Notes under the pieces: model-generated | Seen by the model: only the letters and a program-made list of their open reading frames with translations | The model's database searches: none | Told to the model about the DNA's origin: nothing | From: Sphingopyxis sp. UBA6723 | GTDB lineage: Bacteria; Pseudomonadota; Alphaproteobacteria; Sphingomonadales; Sphingomonadaceae | Reading direction: 5' to 3' | Assembly: GCF_002454115.1 (NCBI RefSeq) | Contig: NZ_DKIH01000004.1 | Coordinates: 17,062 to 62,590 of the forward strand | Length of the DNA: 45,529 nucleotides | Shown: piece after piece, positions 32,468-41,377 of the stretch | How the letters are laid out: every line of letters begins with the position of its first letter | How positions within the stretch are numbered: position 1 is the first letter of the stretch | Made by a program: the position numbers and the translations under genes

Positions 32468-34156
32468 ATGATCCGTTCCCCCAGGGTTCTCGCCGCCGCG
32501 GCCGCGCTTTTCGCGGTCGCCGCCTGCAATGCGAGCGATACCGCGAGCACGAATGTGGCAGACGCCATCCCCGACGTCGCCATCCTCGAAATCTCGCTCA
32601 AGACAATGCAGGACGTCGTCGGCGCGCTGGCGTCGGACGAATTCGAGGGGCGGGCGCCGGGGACGCCGGGCGAGGAAAAGACCGTTGCGCTGCTGATCGA
32701 GCGTTTCCAGGCGGCGGGGCTCGAGCCGGGCAAAAAGGGCAGCTGGACGCAGGACGTGCCGCTGGTCGAGATCACTGTCGAAAATGTGTCGCCGCTGACC
32801 TTTACCGGCGGCGGGGCGCCGATGTCGCTCGCCTACGGCAGCGAATTTGTCGCGGGCAGCTATCGCGTGCAGCCGAAAATCGCGGTGAAGGACAGCGACG
32901 TCGTCTTCGTCGGCTACGGCATCAACGCGCCGGAGAAAGGCTGGAACGATTATGCCGGGCTCGACGTCAAGGGCAAAACCGTGGTCATCCTCGTCAACGA
33001 CCCGGACTGGCAAGTCGCCGAAGCCAAGGGCGAGTTCAACGGCCGGGCGATGACCTATTACGGCCGCTGGACGTATAAATATGAGGAAGCGGCGCGGCAG
33101 GGCGCGGCGGCGGCACTTATCGTCCACGACACCGAACCCGCCGCTTATGGCTGGAACGTCGTCCAGTCGAGCTGGACCGGCACACAATATCTGGCGGCGA
33201 GCGAGAATAACGGCGCCGATCAGACGGCGGCCAACGGCTGGATCCAGCTCGATAAGGCTAAGGCGCTGTTTGCCGGCGCCGGTCAGGATTTCGACGCGCT
33301 GCGCGAGGCTGCGAAGAAAAAGGGCTTCAAGGCGGTCCCGCTCACCGGGGTGAAGGCATCGCTGAACTTCGACAACAAGATCGCGCGCAAAATGTCGAAG
33401 AACGTCATCGGCGTCCTGCCGGGCGCCAAGCGGCCCGACGAATATGTCCTCTACACCGCGCACTGGGACCATCTGGGGAAATGCGAGCCGGTGAACGGCG
33501 ACGGCATCTGCAATGGCGCGATCGACAATGCGACCGGTACCGCGGCGCTCGTCGCCCTCGCCGAAGCGCAAAAAAAGGCGGGCGCGCCCGACCGGAGCCT
33601 GGTGTTCCTGGCCGTGACTGCCGAGGAATCGGGGCTGCTCGGTTCCAAATACTATGCCGAAAATCCGGTGTTCCCGCTCGCGCAGACGGTCGGCGGGGTC
33701 AATATGGACGCCTTGTCGGGATCCGGTCCAGCCAAGGACATCATCGTGATCGGCCGCGGCAAGTCGCAGCTCGACGCCTATCTGGAAAAGGCCGTCGCGC
33801 AGGAGAAGCGCGTGGTCGTCAACGAACCGACGCCGGAGAAAGGCTTCTATTATCGCTCCGATCATTTCAGCCTCGCCAAGCTCGGCGTGCCGATGATCTA
33901 TTTCGACGGCGGCGAGGATCTGGTCGACGGCGGTACCGACGCCGGCAAGGCGTGGGCTGAGGCTTATACGAAAGACCGTTACCACGCACCGTCGGACGAT
34001 ATGTCGGCGATCACCAGCTGGGACGGGATGATGGCCGACCTTCGCCTCTATTATGCGGTGGGCCGGATGCTGGCGATGACCGACGCCTGGCCGAACTGGA
34101 ACGACGGCGACGAATTCCGCGCCGCCCGCGACAAGTCGCGTGGCGCCGCGAAATAA
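32468..34156 (+). CDS. M28-family metallopeptidase lipoprotein
   Basis: A 562-residue exported aminopeptidase-like enzyme. The signal ends in a lipobox, FAVAAC at residues 15-20, so it is a lipoprotein. Residues 140-260 include a PA insertion (KGKTVVILVNDPDW, AAALIVHDTEPAAYGWNVV). The zinc-binding M28 catalytic domain shows YTAHWDHLG (first His), GAIDNATGTAALVALA (bridging Asp), VTAEESGLLGSKYYAENP (catalytic Glu-Glu), NMDAL and RSDHFSLAKLGVPM (last His). It probably trims peptides in the periplasm. ATG 32468 is chosen because it begins the signal peptide. A hairpin repeat follows 15 bases after the stop. Confidence 0.92.
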   Translation: MIRSPRVLAAAAALFAVAACNASDTASTNVADAIPDVAILEISLKTMQDVVGALASDEFEGRAPGTPGEEKTVALLIERFQAAGLEPGKKGSWTQDVPLVEITVENVSPLTFTGGGAPMSLAYGSEFVAGSYRVQPKIAVKDSDVVFVGYGINAPEKGWNDYAGLDVKGKTVVILVNDPDWQVAEAKGEFNGRAMTYYGRWTYKYEEAARQGAAAALIVHDTEPAAYGWNVVQSSWTGTQYLAASENNGADQTAANGWIQLDKAKALFAGAGQDFDALREAAKKKGFKAVPLTGVKASLNFDNKIARKMSKNVIGVLPGAKRPDEYVLYTAHWDHLGKCEPVNGDGICNGAIDNATGTAALVALAEAQKKAGAPDRSLVFLAVTAEESGLLGSKYYAENPVFPLAQTVGGVNMDALSGSGPAKDIIVIGRGKSQLDAYLEKAVAQEKRVVVNEPTPEKGFYYRSDHFSLAKLGVPMIYFDGGEDLVDGGTDAGKAWAEAYTKDRYHAPSDDMSAITSWDGMMADLRLYYAVGRMLAMTDAWPNWNDGDEFRAARDKSRGAAK

Positions 34157-34170
34157 AGCCGTCCCTTCTC

Positions 34171-34255
34171 CGTTCGCTCTGAGCCTGTCGAAGGGCCGTT
34201 CTTTCTTCTTGCGGTGTCAAGAAAGAACTGTGCTTCGACAAGCTCAGCACGACCG
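34171..34255. repeat. Hairpin intergenic repeat, family 1 (copy 3)
   Basis: CGTTCGCTCTGAGCCTGTCG at the left and GCTTCGACAAGCTCAGCACG at the right, with inner TTCTTTCTT pairing to AAGAAAGAA. Between the M28 peptidase stop and the aguA start. Confidence 0.85.
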
Positions 34256-34287
34256 GAATCGTGGTTAGCTTCAGAACGAGAACACGC

Positions 34288-35271
34288 ATGACCCTGAAAA
34301 TGCCCGCCGAATGGGCACCGCACGAAGCGGTGTGGATCGGTTTCCCGCACTTGGCCGACGAATGGTCAGGACAGATCGACGCCGCGCGGCGCGATGTCGC
34401 CGCCTTTGCCAACGCCGTCCACGATGAAGGCCGCGGCGAGCAGGTGCGGCTGGTCGTCAATGACGAGCAGCAGGCGCAGATCGCGACGGCGCTGGTCGAT
34501 TCCGGCGTGTCGATATTGGTCCAGCCGCTTGGCGACATCTGGCTGCGCGATACCGGGCCGATCATTGCGGGTACCGGATCGGCGCGGCGCGCGTGCAACT
34601 TCCGCTTCAACTGGTGGGGTGAAAAATTCGTCATGCCCGGCGATCAGGAGGTTGGCGCGGCGCTGGCTGTGTCGAGCGGATTGCCGGCCGACGATCAGGA
34701 CTGGGTGCTCGAAGGCGGCGCGATCGACGTCGATGGCACCGGGCTATGCGTGACCACCGAGGAATGCCTGCTCAACCCCAACCGCAACCCCACGCTGACG
34801 CGCGAGGACATCGCGGTGCGGCTGCACCAGTCGCTCGGTATCGACCGGCTGCTGTGGCTCGGCAACGGCCTCGTCGGTGACCATACCGACGGGCATGTCG
34901 ACAATCTCGCGCGTTTTGTTGGCGAAGGGCGACTGGCGCTACCCGTCGCGGCCGGTCATGACGACCCCAATGCGCATATCTATGCCGACGCGCGCGCGCG
35001 CGCTGCGGCCTTAGGCGGGATCGAAATCGTCGACCTGCCCTCGCCCGGACGGATCGAGATCGACGGCGAGATCGCGGCGGCAAGCTATATGAACTTCTAC
35101 ATCGGCAACAGCGTCGTCGTCGTGCCCACCTATGGCGTCCCGAACGATCAGGCCGCGGTCGATGCGCTGGGCGCGCTCTTCCCCGACCGCCGCCCTGTGG
35201 CCGTCCCCGCGCGCGGCATCATCGCGGGCGGCGGCAGTTTCCATTGTTCGAGCCAGCAGCTTCCGGCATAG
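34288..35271 (+). CDS. aguA: Agmatine deiminase
   Basis: Converts agmatine to N-carbamoylputrescine. The 327-residue guanidino-group hydrolase has MPAEWAPHEAVWIGFP, the DIWLRDTGPI block, NFRFNWWGEKF, LEGGAIDVDGTGLCVTTEEC, GDHTDGHVDNLARF and the catalytic C320 in GGGSFHCSSQQLP. The start is at 34288; an earlier ATG at 34261 lies inside the trailing edge of the repeat. aguB follows after seven bases, forming the two-step agmatine-to-putrescine route. Confidence 0.94.
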   Translation: MTLKMPAEWAPHEAVWIGFPHLADEWSGQIDAARRDVAAFANAVHDEGRGEQVRLVVNDEQQAQIATALVDSGVSILVQPLGDIWLRDTGPIIAGTGSARRACNFRFNWWGEKFVMPGDQEVGAALAVSSGLPADDQDWVLEGGAIDVDGTGLCVTTEECLLNPNRNPTLTREDIAVRLHQSLGIDRLLWLGNGLVGDHTDGHVDNLARFVGEGRLALPVAAGHDDPNAHIYADARARAAALGGIEIVDLPSPGRIEIDGEIAAASYMNFYIGNSVVVVPTYGVPNDQAAVDALGALFPDRRPVAVPARGIIAGGGSFHCSSQQLPA

Positions 35272-35278
35272 CGACCCC

Positions 35279-36130
35279 ATGACCCGCACCATCACCGTCG
35301 CAGCGTTGCAGCTGCCCCTACCCGGTCCTGTCCAGCCCAACATCGAAGCGGTCACCGCGCTCGTGGAGGAAGCGGCGGCGCAAGGGGCGCAGGTCATCCT
35401 GCCGCCTGAATTGTTCGAAGGGCCGTATTTCTGTCAGGTCGAGGATGAAGCGCTGTTCGCATCGGCGCGTCCGACCGCCGAGCATCCGAGCATCATCGCC
35501 ATGCAGGCGCTCGCCGCGAAGCTGAAGGTCGCGATCCCGACCAGCTTTTTCGAGCGCGAGGGGCATCACTTTTACAATACGCTGGCGATGATCGGTCCCG
35601 ACGGCGCAATCATGGGGACCTATCGCAAAAGCCACATTCCCGACGGTCCCGGCTATGAAGAGAAATATTATTTCCGCCCCGGCAACACCGGCTTCAAAGT
35701 GTGGGACGTGTTCGGCGCGCGGATCGGCATCGGGGTGTGCTGGGACCAATGGTATCCCGAATGCGCGCGCGCGATGGCGCTGATGGGCGCCGAACTACTG
35801 TTTTATCCGACCGCGATCGGCAGCGAGCCCTATGACGCCGACCTCGACACCAGCCGCATGTGGCGCCGCGCAATGCAGGGACATGCCGTGTCCAACTGTA
35901 TGCCGGTGATCGCCGCCAACCGTATCGGCACCGAGGGCGACGCCAGTTTCTATGGTCACAGCTTCATCAGCGATGAATGGGGCGATCTGACGCAAGATTT
36001 TGGCGCCAGCGAAACCGGCGTGCTGATCGAAACGATCGATCTCGACCGCGCGGCAAAGCACCGTGCAGGGATGGGGTTTTTCCGCGACCGCCGACCACAG
36101 CTTTACGGACGGTTGGTCGAGGACATCTGA
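35279..36130 (+). CDS. aguB: N-carbamoylputrescine amidase
   Basis: A nitrilase-superfamily amidase that splits N-carbamoylputrescine into putrescine, CO2 and ammonia. The 283-residue protein has the catalytic triad E44 (ILPPELFEGPYF), K117 (TYRKSHIPDGPGYEEKYYF) and C154 (GIGVCWDQWYPECARAM). Further landmarks are YPTAIGSEP and MWRRAMQGHAVSNCMPVIAA. ATG 35279 is seven bases after the aguA stop. A longer in-frame start would overlap aguA by 140 bases and has no homology. Confidence 0.95.
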   Translation: MTRTITVAALQLPLPGPVQPNIEAVTALVEEAAAQGAQVILPPELFEGPYFCQVEDEALFASARPTAEHPSIIAMQALAAKLKVAIPTSFFEREGHHFYNTLAMIGPDGAIMGTYRKSHIPDGPGYEEKYYFRPGNTGFKVWDVFGARIGIGVCWDQWYPECARAMALMGAELLFYPTAIGSEPYDADLDTSRMWRRAMQGHAVSNCMPVIAANRIGTEGDASFYGHSFISDEWGDLTQDFGASETGVLIETIDLDRAAKHRAGMGFFRDRRPQLYGRLVEDI

Positions 36131-36145
36131 CGCCGCAAAGCGATC

Positions 36146-36760
36146 TCAGCTTTCGAAGCGGCGGATGCTTTCCAGGTCGGCGCGATCCAGCGGCTGGGTC
36201 AGCCACAGCCCGCCGCGACCGGCACGCGACCAGCGCACGATGGCACGGCGCTTGATCCCGCCGGGCAGGATCAGATCCAGCTCCTTGCCGACCTCGAAAT
36301 GGCCGTCGTGCAGGAAACCCGCGCCATGTTGCGACAGGTCAACCAGTTCGATGTTGCCCGTCCCTTCATCGGTCACCGCCTGCGCCCGGCTGTGCACCGG
36401 CAAGCGCGGCTGGCGATATCCGGTCGCGCGCTGTTCGGCGGCCAATTGTTTGAGCACATCGGCGACATCGACTTCCTGGTCGAAAGCCACGCCGCAGCGA
36501 CCGTCTTCTGACCAGACAACTTTCCCGCGCAGGGTGACGGTATCGGACAGCGCGATTTCGAGCTGTTCGCCAATGCTGATCGGCACATCGGCGGCGAGCA
36601 TCATTCCACGGTCGGATATATTGCGCACCCGCCACAACCCGGCGTCGCCATTGCGAATGATTTTTGCGATGCGCCAGACGGTACGATAACGATCCGCACC
36701 GCGGCGATCACCGGCATTGGCAGAAAATTCGTGCTCGTTGCTCGGGCGTGGTTGAGTCAT
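36146..36760 (-). CDS. Tandem PilZ domain protein
   Basis: A 204-residue protein with two PilZ-like units. The first carries both c-di-GMP motifs, RGADR (RxxxR) and NISDRG (N-x-S-x-x-G), about residues 18-50. The second keeps DLSQHG but has no clear RxxxR, so it may be a structural or degenerate domain. c-di-GMP binding by unit 1 is likely; the output is unknown. Start 36760 is preferred over GTG 36769 because AAGGTGG then sits five bases upstream. It is convergent with aguB (15 bases) and has a low-GC upstream region. Confidence 0.88.
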   Translation of the reverse strand: MTQPRPSNEHEFSANAGDRRGADRYRTVWRIAKIIRNGDAGLWRVRNISDRGMMLAADVPISIGEQLEIALSDTVTLRGKVVWSEDGRCGVAFDQEVDVADVLKQLAAEQRATGYRQPRLPVHSRAQAVTDEGTGNIELVDLSQHGAGFLHDGHFEVGKELDLILPGGIKRRAIVRWSRAGRGGLWLTQPLDRADLESIRRFES

Positions 36761-37104
36761 GGCATCCACCTTATCGGAGCAGCGTCAAAGAGAGTCGGCA
36801 AATCGCGATAAAAGCTGCAAAACACACAAGTTAGTCCTGGTTCTGCTATCATGTTTTTCATTATTTTTCAATGTCCGTGCCAATAGTCGTCGTGAAATTT
36901 GCGTTAACGCCGCCCTTACCTTGACCAACTTGACCGCTAACCATGAATTAATTTTGTAATTTGCATGTTTTAACGGTGCCAATGCGGCAACATTAAGCGC
37001 CAAAATGGCAGCACCGACGCATCATCGATACCCGATTGCTAACGCGGATCGAATGTGCCGCGCCCTGCGCAGTTTGCGATCCAACAAAATGTCGAAAAAG
37101 CCGA
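36761..37104. other. 344-base intergenic region between the PilZ gene and tRNA-Leu
   Basis: No gene found. Much of 36850-36990 is clearly AT-rich (ATTATTTTTC, TTAATTTTGTAATTTGCATG) in an otherwise very GC-rich window, as expected for promoter DNA or a transfer remnant. CTTTTT just 3' of tRNA-Leu (minus strand) could end that transcript. No repeat family was seen here. Confidence 0.5.
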
Positions 37105-37189
37105 TGGTGCCCCTGGCCGGACTCGAACCAGCACTCCTTGCGGAACCGCATTTTGAGTGCGGCGCGTCTACCAATTTCACCACAGGGGC
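37105..37189 (-). tRNA. tRNA-Leu (anticodon CAA)
   Basis: Minus-strand class II tRNA. The acceptor stem is GCCCCTG/CAGGGGC. The anticodon stem CCGCA/TGCGG encloses CTCAAAA (anticodon CAA, reads UUG). A long variable arm (TTCCGCAAGGAGT region) is followed by the T arm GCTGGTTCGAGTCCGGC, discriminator A and encoded CCA. Length 85 bases. Confidence 0.97.
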
Positions 37190-37308
37190 CCGTGGACGGC
37201 GGCCAGATCGGGAGTGATTCCCGTCGGGCGACCGATGCGGAGGAGCCGTTGCCACAGAAAGGTGGTTTTAGTCTAGTGGATAAGCAGCATCGTGCCTAAT
37301 AGGGCGGT

Positions 37309-38400
37309 ATGACCGAACCGACCAAGGCGCCCCCTGCCCCGACCGTACGCGCGACGCCCGCACCCCCGGCCACGTTCGGCCCGGGCAAAATCGCGCTGGC
37401 GGCGGTGGTCGTCATCGCGATCATCGGCGTCGCGTGGCTGGCGGTCACCCTGACACGCTTTTTCATGCTCGTGTTCGCGGCAATCGTGCTGGGTGCAATC
37501 TTCGACGCGATCGCCAGCTGGCTGGTTCGCCGCACAAAGATGAAACGCGGCTTCGCGCTCGCGGGTTCGGTCGTCGGTATCATCGCCATTTTTACCGGCG
37601 CGTTTGTGCTGTTCGGATCGCAGCTTGCCAGCGAGGTCGATACGATCCGCGAGCAGGTACCGCGTGCACTGCAAGGGGTCGAGGCGTTCCTCGATCGCTA
37701 CGGGCTCGGTACCCGTGTTCGCGAACTCGCCGAAGTCGGCGGCAACGACATCTCGCAGCTGGTCTCGCAAGCGGGCGGCTATGCCCTCGCAGCGGGCAGC
37801 GGCATCGCCGATTTTGTGCTGGTGCTGGTCGCGGCAATTTTTCTCGCCAGCGATCCTGCCACCTATCGCCGCGGGCTACTCCTGCTGATGCCCGCCAAGG
37901 CCGAGAAGACCGCAGAATTGGCGCTCGACGATGCTGCACGCGGGCTGAAGGGCTGGATGGTCGGCCAAGCCGTGTCGTCGCTGGTCGTTGCCGCGCTGAC
38001 CTGGGCCGGGCTCGCGTTGCTCGGCGTTCCCGCGGCGGGCGGGCTGGGGCTGATTGCTGGCCTGCTCGACGTGATTCCGATGATTGGCCCGATCATCGCG
38101 GGCATCCCCGCGGTGCTGCTGGCCTTTACCGTGTCGCCCGCCACCGCGCTGTGGACGCTGGTGCTGTTCCTGGTGATCCAGCAGTTGCAGGGAAATTTCC
38201 TGCAACCGATGATCCAGAAACAGGCGGTCGACGTCCCGCCCGCGGTGCTGCTGTTCGCGGTGGTCGCGGCGGGGGTGCTGTTCGGCTTCCTCGGCGTACT
38301 GCTTGCCGCGCCGCTGACCGTGGTGGTCTATGTGCTGGTGCAGCGGGTCTATGTGAAGACGCTGCTGGGCAAAGATATCAAGATCGCGGGCGCGGACTGA
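37309..38400 (+). CDS. AI-2E family transporter (YdiK/PerM-like permease)
   Basis: A 363-residue inner-membrane protein. The Pro-rich N-terminus is followed by paired helices (IALAAVVVIAIIGVAWLAVT, then FFMLVFAAIVLGAIFDAIAS), a soluble amphipathic segment at about 105-150, and four to five further helices. The family signature GLIAGLLDVIPMIGPIIAGI occurs near residue 250, with FLVIQQLQGNFLQPMI later. Members export diverse small molecules; autoinducer transport is proven only for a few. Transporter identity is firm, substrate is not. Confidence 0.9.
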   Translation: MTEPTKAPPAPTVRATPAPPATFGPGKIALAAVVVIAIIGVAWLAVTLTRFFMLVFAAIVLGAIFDAIASWLVRRTKMKRGFALAGSVVGIIAIFTGAFVLFGSQLASEVDTIREQVPRALQGVEAFLDRYGLGTRVRELAEVGGNDISQLVSQAGGYALAAGSGIADFVLVLVAAIFLASDPATYRRGLLLLMPAKAEKTAELALDDAARGLKGWMVGQAVSSLVVAALTWAGLALLGVPAAGGLGLIAGLLDVIPMIGPIIAGIPAVLLAFTVSPATALWTLVLFLVIQQLQGNFLQPMIQKQAVDVPPAVLLFAVVAAGVLFGFLGVLLAAPLTVVVYVLVQRVYVKTLLGKDIKIAGAD

Positions 38401-38419
38401 GGCCAGCTGCGTAATACCG

Positions 38420-38514
38420 CGTCATTGCGAGCGAAGCGAAGCAATCTCCAGATGTCGCGCTAGCGCATCCCAATGGCTGGGGATTGCCGCGTCGCTTCGC
38501 TCCTCGCAATGACG
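38420..38514. repeat. Hairpin intergenic repeat, family 4 (GTCATTGCGAGCGAAGCG)
   Basis: CGTCATTGCGAGCGAAGCG at the left and CGCTTCGCTCCTCGCAATGACG at the right are complementary apart from one inserted CT; inner GCAATC/GATTGC also pair. It lies between the convergent permease and aldehyde dehydrogenase genes, 19 and 16 bases from their stops. Confidence 0.9.
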
Positions 38515-38530
38515 AGACGCGGGATAGTCT

Positions 38531-39985
38531 CTACTTCTTCAACTCCTTCGCCAGTGTCTTGGCCGTAGCCTTGCCATAGGGCGGCTTGAACCCCGCCAGC
38601 CCGGCGACATCCAGCTTCGGCTGCCGATAAACCGCGCGCGCATGGCTGAAGGTGCGGAAGCCATCAACGCCGTGATAATTGCCCATCCCCGACGGCCCGA
38701 CCCCGCCGAACGGCAGATCCTCCATCGCATTGTGGAACAGCACGTCGTTGACGGTCACCCCGCCGGAGATCGTCCGCGTCAGCACGCGGTCCTCCTCGCT
38801 CTTGTCCTGCCCGAAATAGTAAAGGCCGAGCGGGCGATCGTTCGCATTCACATAATCGATCGCCTCATCGATCGTCTTGTACGTCTTGACCGGCAAGATC
38901 GGGCCAAAGATTTCTTCCTGCATCACCTTCATGTCGTCAGTCGGATTGCGGACGATGTGCAGCGGCATCTTGTGGCCGTTCGAGCTCGCGAAATCCTCAT
39001 TACCCGGATTGACCTCGATGACCTCGGCGCCCTTTTCGCGCGCATCGGTCAGATAGGATTGCAGGCGGTCGTAATTGCGCGTGTTGACCACCGACGTATA
39101 ATCGTCATTGGCGAGGAGCGTCGGATAGAGCGCGGTCGCGCCCTTGGTGACGCTGTCGATCACCTCGCCTTCCTGATCCTCGGCCACCAGCAGATAATCG
39201 GGGGCGAGACAGATTTGCCCCGCGTTCATCATCTTGCCCAGCGCGACGCGCTGCCCGACCAGATCCTTGTTCGCGCTGCGCCCGATAAAGGTCGGCGACT
39301 TGCCGCCCAGCTCCAGCGTCACCGGCACCAGATTATCCGCCGCGGCGCGCATGATATGGCGCCCGACGCTGGTCGCGCCGGTGAAGATCATATGGTCGAA
39401 AGCGAGTTTCGAGAACGCCACGCCGACGTCGGCATCGCCAGTGAACACCGCCATCTCGGTCTCGTCGAAATAGTCTGGCACCAGCCGCGCGATCAGCGCC
39501 GACACATTTTCGGTGAACTCGCTCGGCTTGATCATCGCGCGGTTGCCCGCGGCCAGGATGCCCGCCATCGGCACGAAGACCATGCCGACCGGGAAATTCC
39601 ACGGCGCGACGACGCCGACGACACCCTTGGGTTGATACACCACCTCGGCCTTGGCGCCGAGCAGCCCGAGCGGAAATGTCGGCTTGCGCTTCTCCCCCTT
39701 CGCCCAGCCCGCCATATGCTTTTTGGCATGCTTCAGCGCGCTGACCGAGGGCATGATGTCGGTCATCAGCGTCTGCTCGCGGCTGCGATGCCCGAAATCT
39801 TCGCTCACCGCTTTGGCAAATTCCTCGGCATGATCGACCAGCAGCGCGATCGCGCGGTCGATCCGATCGGTACGAACGCTCAGGCTCTCCGGCATCGCCG
39901 CGGTAAAGCTGGCCTTTTGCGCGGCGAGCACCTCGTGCATGCGTGCGGTTTCGCCGGCGATATCCTTCTTGATGGCGGTGGCCAT
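38531..39985 (-). CDS. Aldehyde dehydrogenase (coniferyl aldehyde dehydrogenase type)
   Basis: A 484-residue NAD(P)-dependent aldehyde dehydrogenase. The class-3/coniferyl-like pattern is visible: YQPKGVVGVVAPWNFPVGMV, IKPSEFTENVSALIARLVPD, FTGATSVGRHIMRAAADNLV, catalytic E225 in LELGGKSP, nucleophile C259 in NAGQICLAPDYLLV, and EIFGPILPVKTYKTIDEAID. The C-terminal SGMGNYHGVDGFRTFSHARA fits. Substrate inferred only. Start 39985 has GGGAGACGG ahead. It is divergent from rlmJ; nothing else coding lies in the 251-base gap. Confidence 0.92.
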   Translation of the reverse strand: MATAIKKDIAGETARMHEVLAAQKASFTAAMPESLSVRTDRIDRAIALLVDHAEEFAKAVSEDFGHRSREQTLMTDIMPSVSALKHAKKHMAGWAKGEKRKPTFPLGLLGAKAEVVYQPKGVVGVVAPWNFPVGMVFVPMAGILAAGNRAMIKPSEFTENVSALIARLVPDYFDETEMAVFTGDADVGVAFSKLAFDHMIFTGATSVGRHIMRAAADNLVPVTLELGGKSPTFIGRSANKDLVGQRVALGKMMNAGQICLAPDYLLVAEDQEGEVIDSVTKGATALYPTLLANDDYTSVVNTRNYDRLQSYLTDAREKGAEVIEVNPGNEDFASSNGHKMPLHIVRNPTDDMKVMQEEIFGPILPVKTYKTIDEAIDYVNANDRPLGLYYFGQDKSEEDRVLTRTISGGVTVNDVLFHNAMEDLPFGGVGPSGMGNYHGVDGFRTFSHARAVYRQPKLDVAGLAGFKPPYGKATAKTLAKELKK

Positions 39986-40236
39986 GACCCGTCTCCCTGT
40001 TTGGATTTGCGACAGTTCACCATGGCGCGCGGTTCGTTGCAAGTTGAAACCCGCACCCGCGATATCGCCGCCTCGGGTGACGATCGCCAGCGCCGACGTT
40101 AGGGTCCGCACAGAATGTTTTGAAGGTTTCTCTCCGACGCTATACGGGCACCGAATTGGTTGCTTCCCTCGCCTCGCGCTCGGTTTGTTCGCCCAGCCGT
40201 TCGTACAAAGGCAGATCACCAGGATTTTGAACAACA

Positions 40237-41067
40237 ATGAATTACCGCCATAGCTTTCACGCTGGCAATAGCGCCGATGTCGTAAAGCACGGCCTGCTGA
40301 TCGCGCTCGTGCGGGCGCTGCAGCAAAAACCGGGCGCGCTTACGCTGATCGACACCCATGCCGGCTCAGGGCTGTACGACCTTGGCGGCGAGGAGGCGAG
40401 GCGCACTGGCGAGGCGACGCAGGGCGTGCTGCGGGCGTTTGCCGACCCGAACCCCTTGCTGGACGACTATCGCGCCGCCGTACAGGCGGTGAATGCCGGG
40501 GCCAAGCCGCGCCTCTACCCCGGCTCGCCGCAGGTTCTGGCGCAGCTTCTGCGTCCGCAGGATGTCCTGATCCTCAACGAAAAGCATCCCGATGACGCCT
40601 ACGCCCTGCGCGGCGCCATGCGCGGCACAACCGCCGCCGTGCATCAGCGCGACGCCTACGAACTTTGGCTGGCGCTGCTGCCGACGCGCACCCCGCGCGG
40701 CGTGGTGGTGGTGGATCCACCCTATGAGCAGACCGATGAACGCGCCCGTATCGCCGCCACCCTTGCCGCCGCGCACCGCAAATGGGCGCATGGCGTGACG
40801 GTGATCTGGTATCCGCTGAAGGACCGCGAGACGCATATGCGTTGGAAACAGCAGTTGCGGAAACTCGGCATCCCGAAGTTTCTGGTGGTCGAGCATTGGC
40901 TGTACGACCGCGATCAGCCCGACATCTATAACGGCGCGGGGTTATTCATCGTCAACCCGCCCTATGCCTTCATCCAGGCGTTGCCACCGCTGCTCGAAGC
41001 CATGCGGGCCGCTCTGGCGCCGGAGGGGCATCGGGGACAGATGAGCTGCAATTGGCTGGACGGTTGA
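40237..41067 (+). CDS. rlmJ: 23S rRNA (adenine-2030-N6)-methyltransferase RlmJ
   Basis: A 276-residue SAM-dependent methyltransferase. The N-terminus MNYRHSFHAGNSADVVKHGL is the RlmJ signature. It has TLIDTHAGSGLYDL (SAM-binding motif I), the catalytic motif IV DPPYE with D160 (VVVVDPPYEQTDERARI), and IYNGAGLFIVNPPY near the end. It modifies 23S rRNA before ribosome assembly is complete. Start context is weak (AGGA 13 bases upstream). Confidence 0.94.
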   Translation: MNYRHSFHAGNSADVVKHGLLIALVRALQQKPGALTLIDTHAGSGLYDLGGEEARRTGEATQGVLRAFADPNPLLDDYRAAVQAVNAGAKPRLYPGSPQVLAQLLRPQDVLILNEKHPDDAYALRGAMRGTTAAVHQRDAYELWLALLPTRTPRGVVVVDPPYEQTDERARIAATLAAAHRKWAHGVTVIWYPLKDRETHMRWKQQLRKLGIPKFLVVEHWLYDRDQPDIYNGAGLFIVNPPYAFIQALPPLLEAMRAALAPEGHRGQMSCNWLDG

Positions 41068-41377
41068 AATACTGCCGTTGCTCTCGACACTCTCCGTTAA
41101 AGCCCTCGACGAAAAACCGCTTTCCTAATATATTTCGCTATGCTTCAACATGGCAGAGGAATGACGACACGCCCGCTCAGGCACGCGGTCCCACCGCGGA
41201 CAGCAAGGCCGCAGGGCTCGTCGTTGGGCTGAACTTCACTGAACTTTGAACCCGTGCCGCACGGGTGGGGCGCCCCTCCTCCCGACAAAAGCGGCGCGGT
41301 ACATCACCCCCTTTCGCAGTTGCAGCATTTCCGCTAATCGGGCCGCCGATCCTGTTTCCCTTACGGAGTCTTGTCCC
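41068..41377. other. 310-base intergenic region before the thiolase gene
   Basis: No gene of credible length. It contains a perfect 15-base dyad, CCCGTGC-C-GCACGGG (41251-41265), and an AT-rich patch near 41125-41150 (CTAATATATTTCGCTATG) that may hold a promoter. No member of the hairpin repeat families was seen. Confidence 0.5.

Noticed and set aside
41161..41232. 23-codon frame with an AGAGGA upstream as a leader peptide for the thiolase gene
   Set aside because: The purine stretch is only one or two bases from the ATG, there is no attenuator structure, and the composition is not distinctive.
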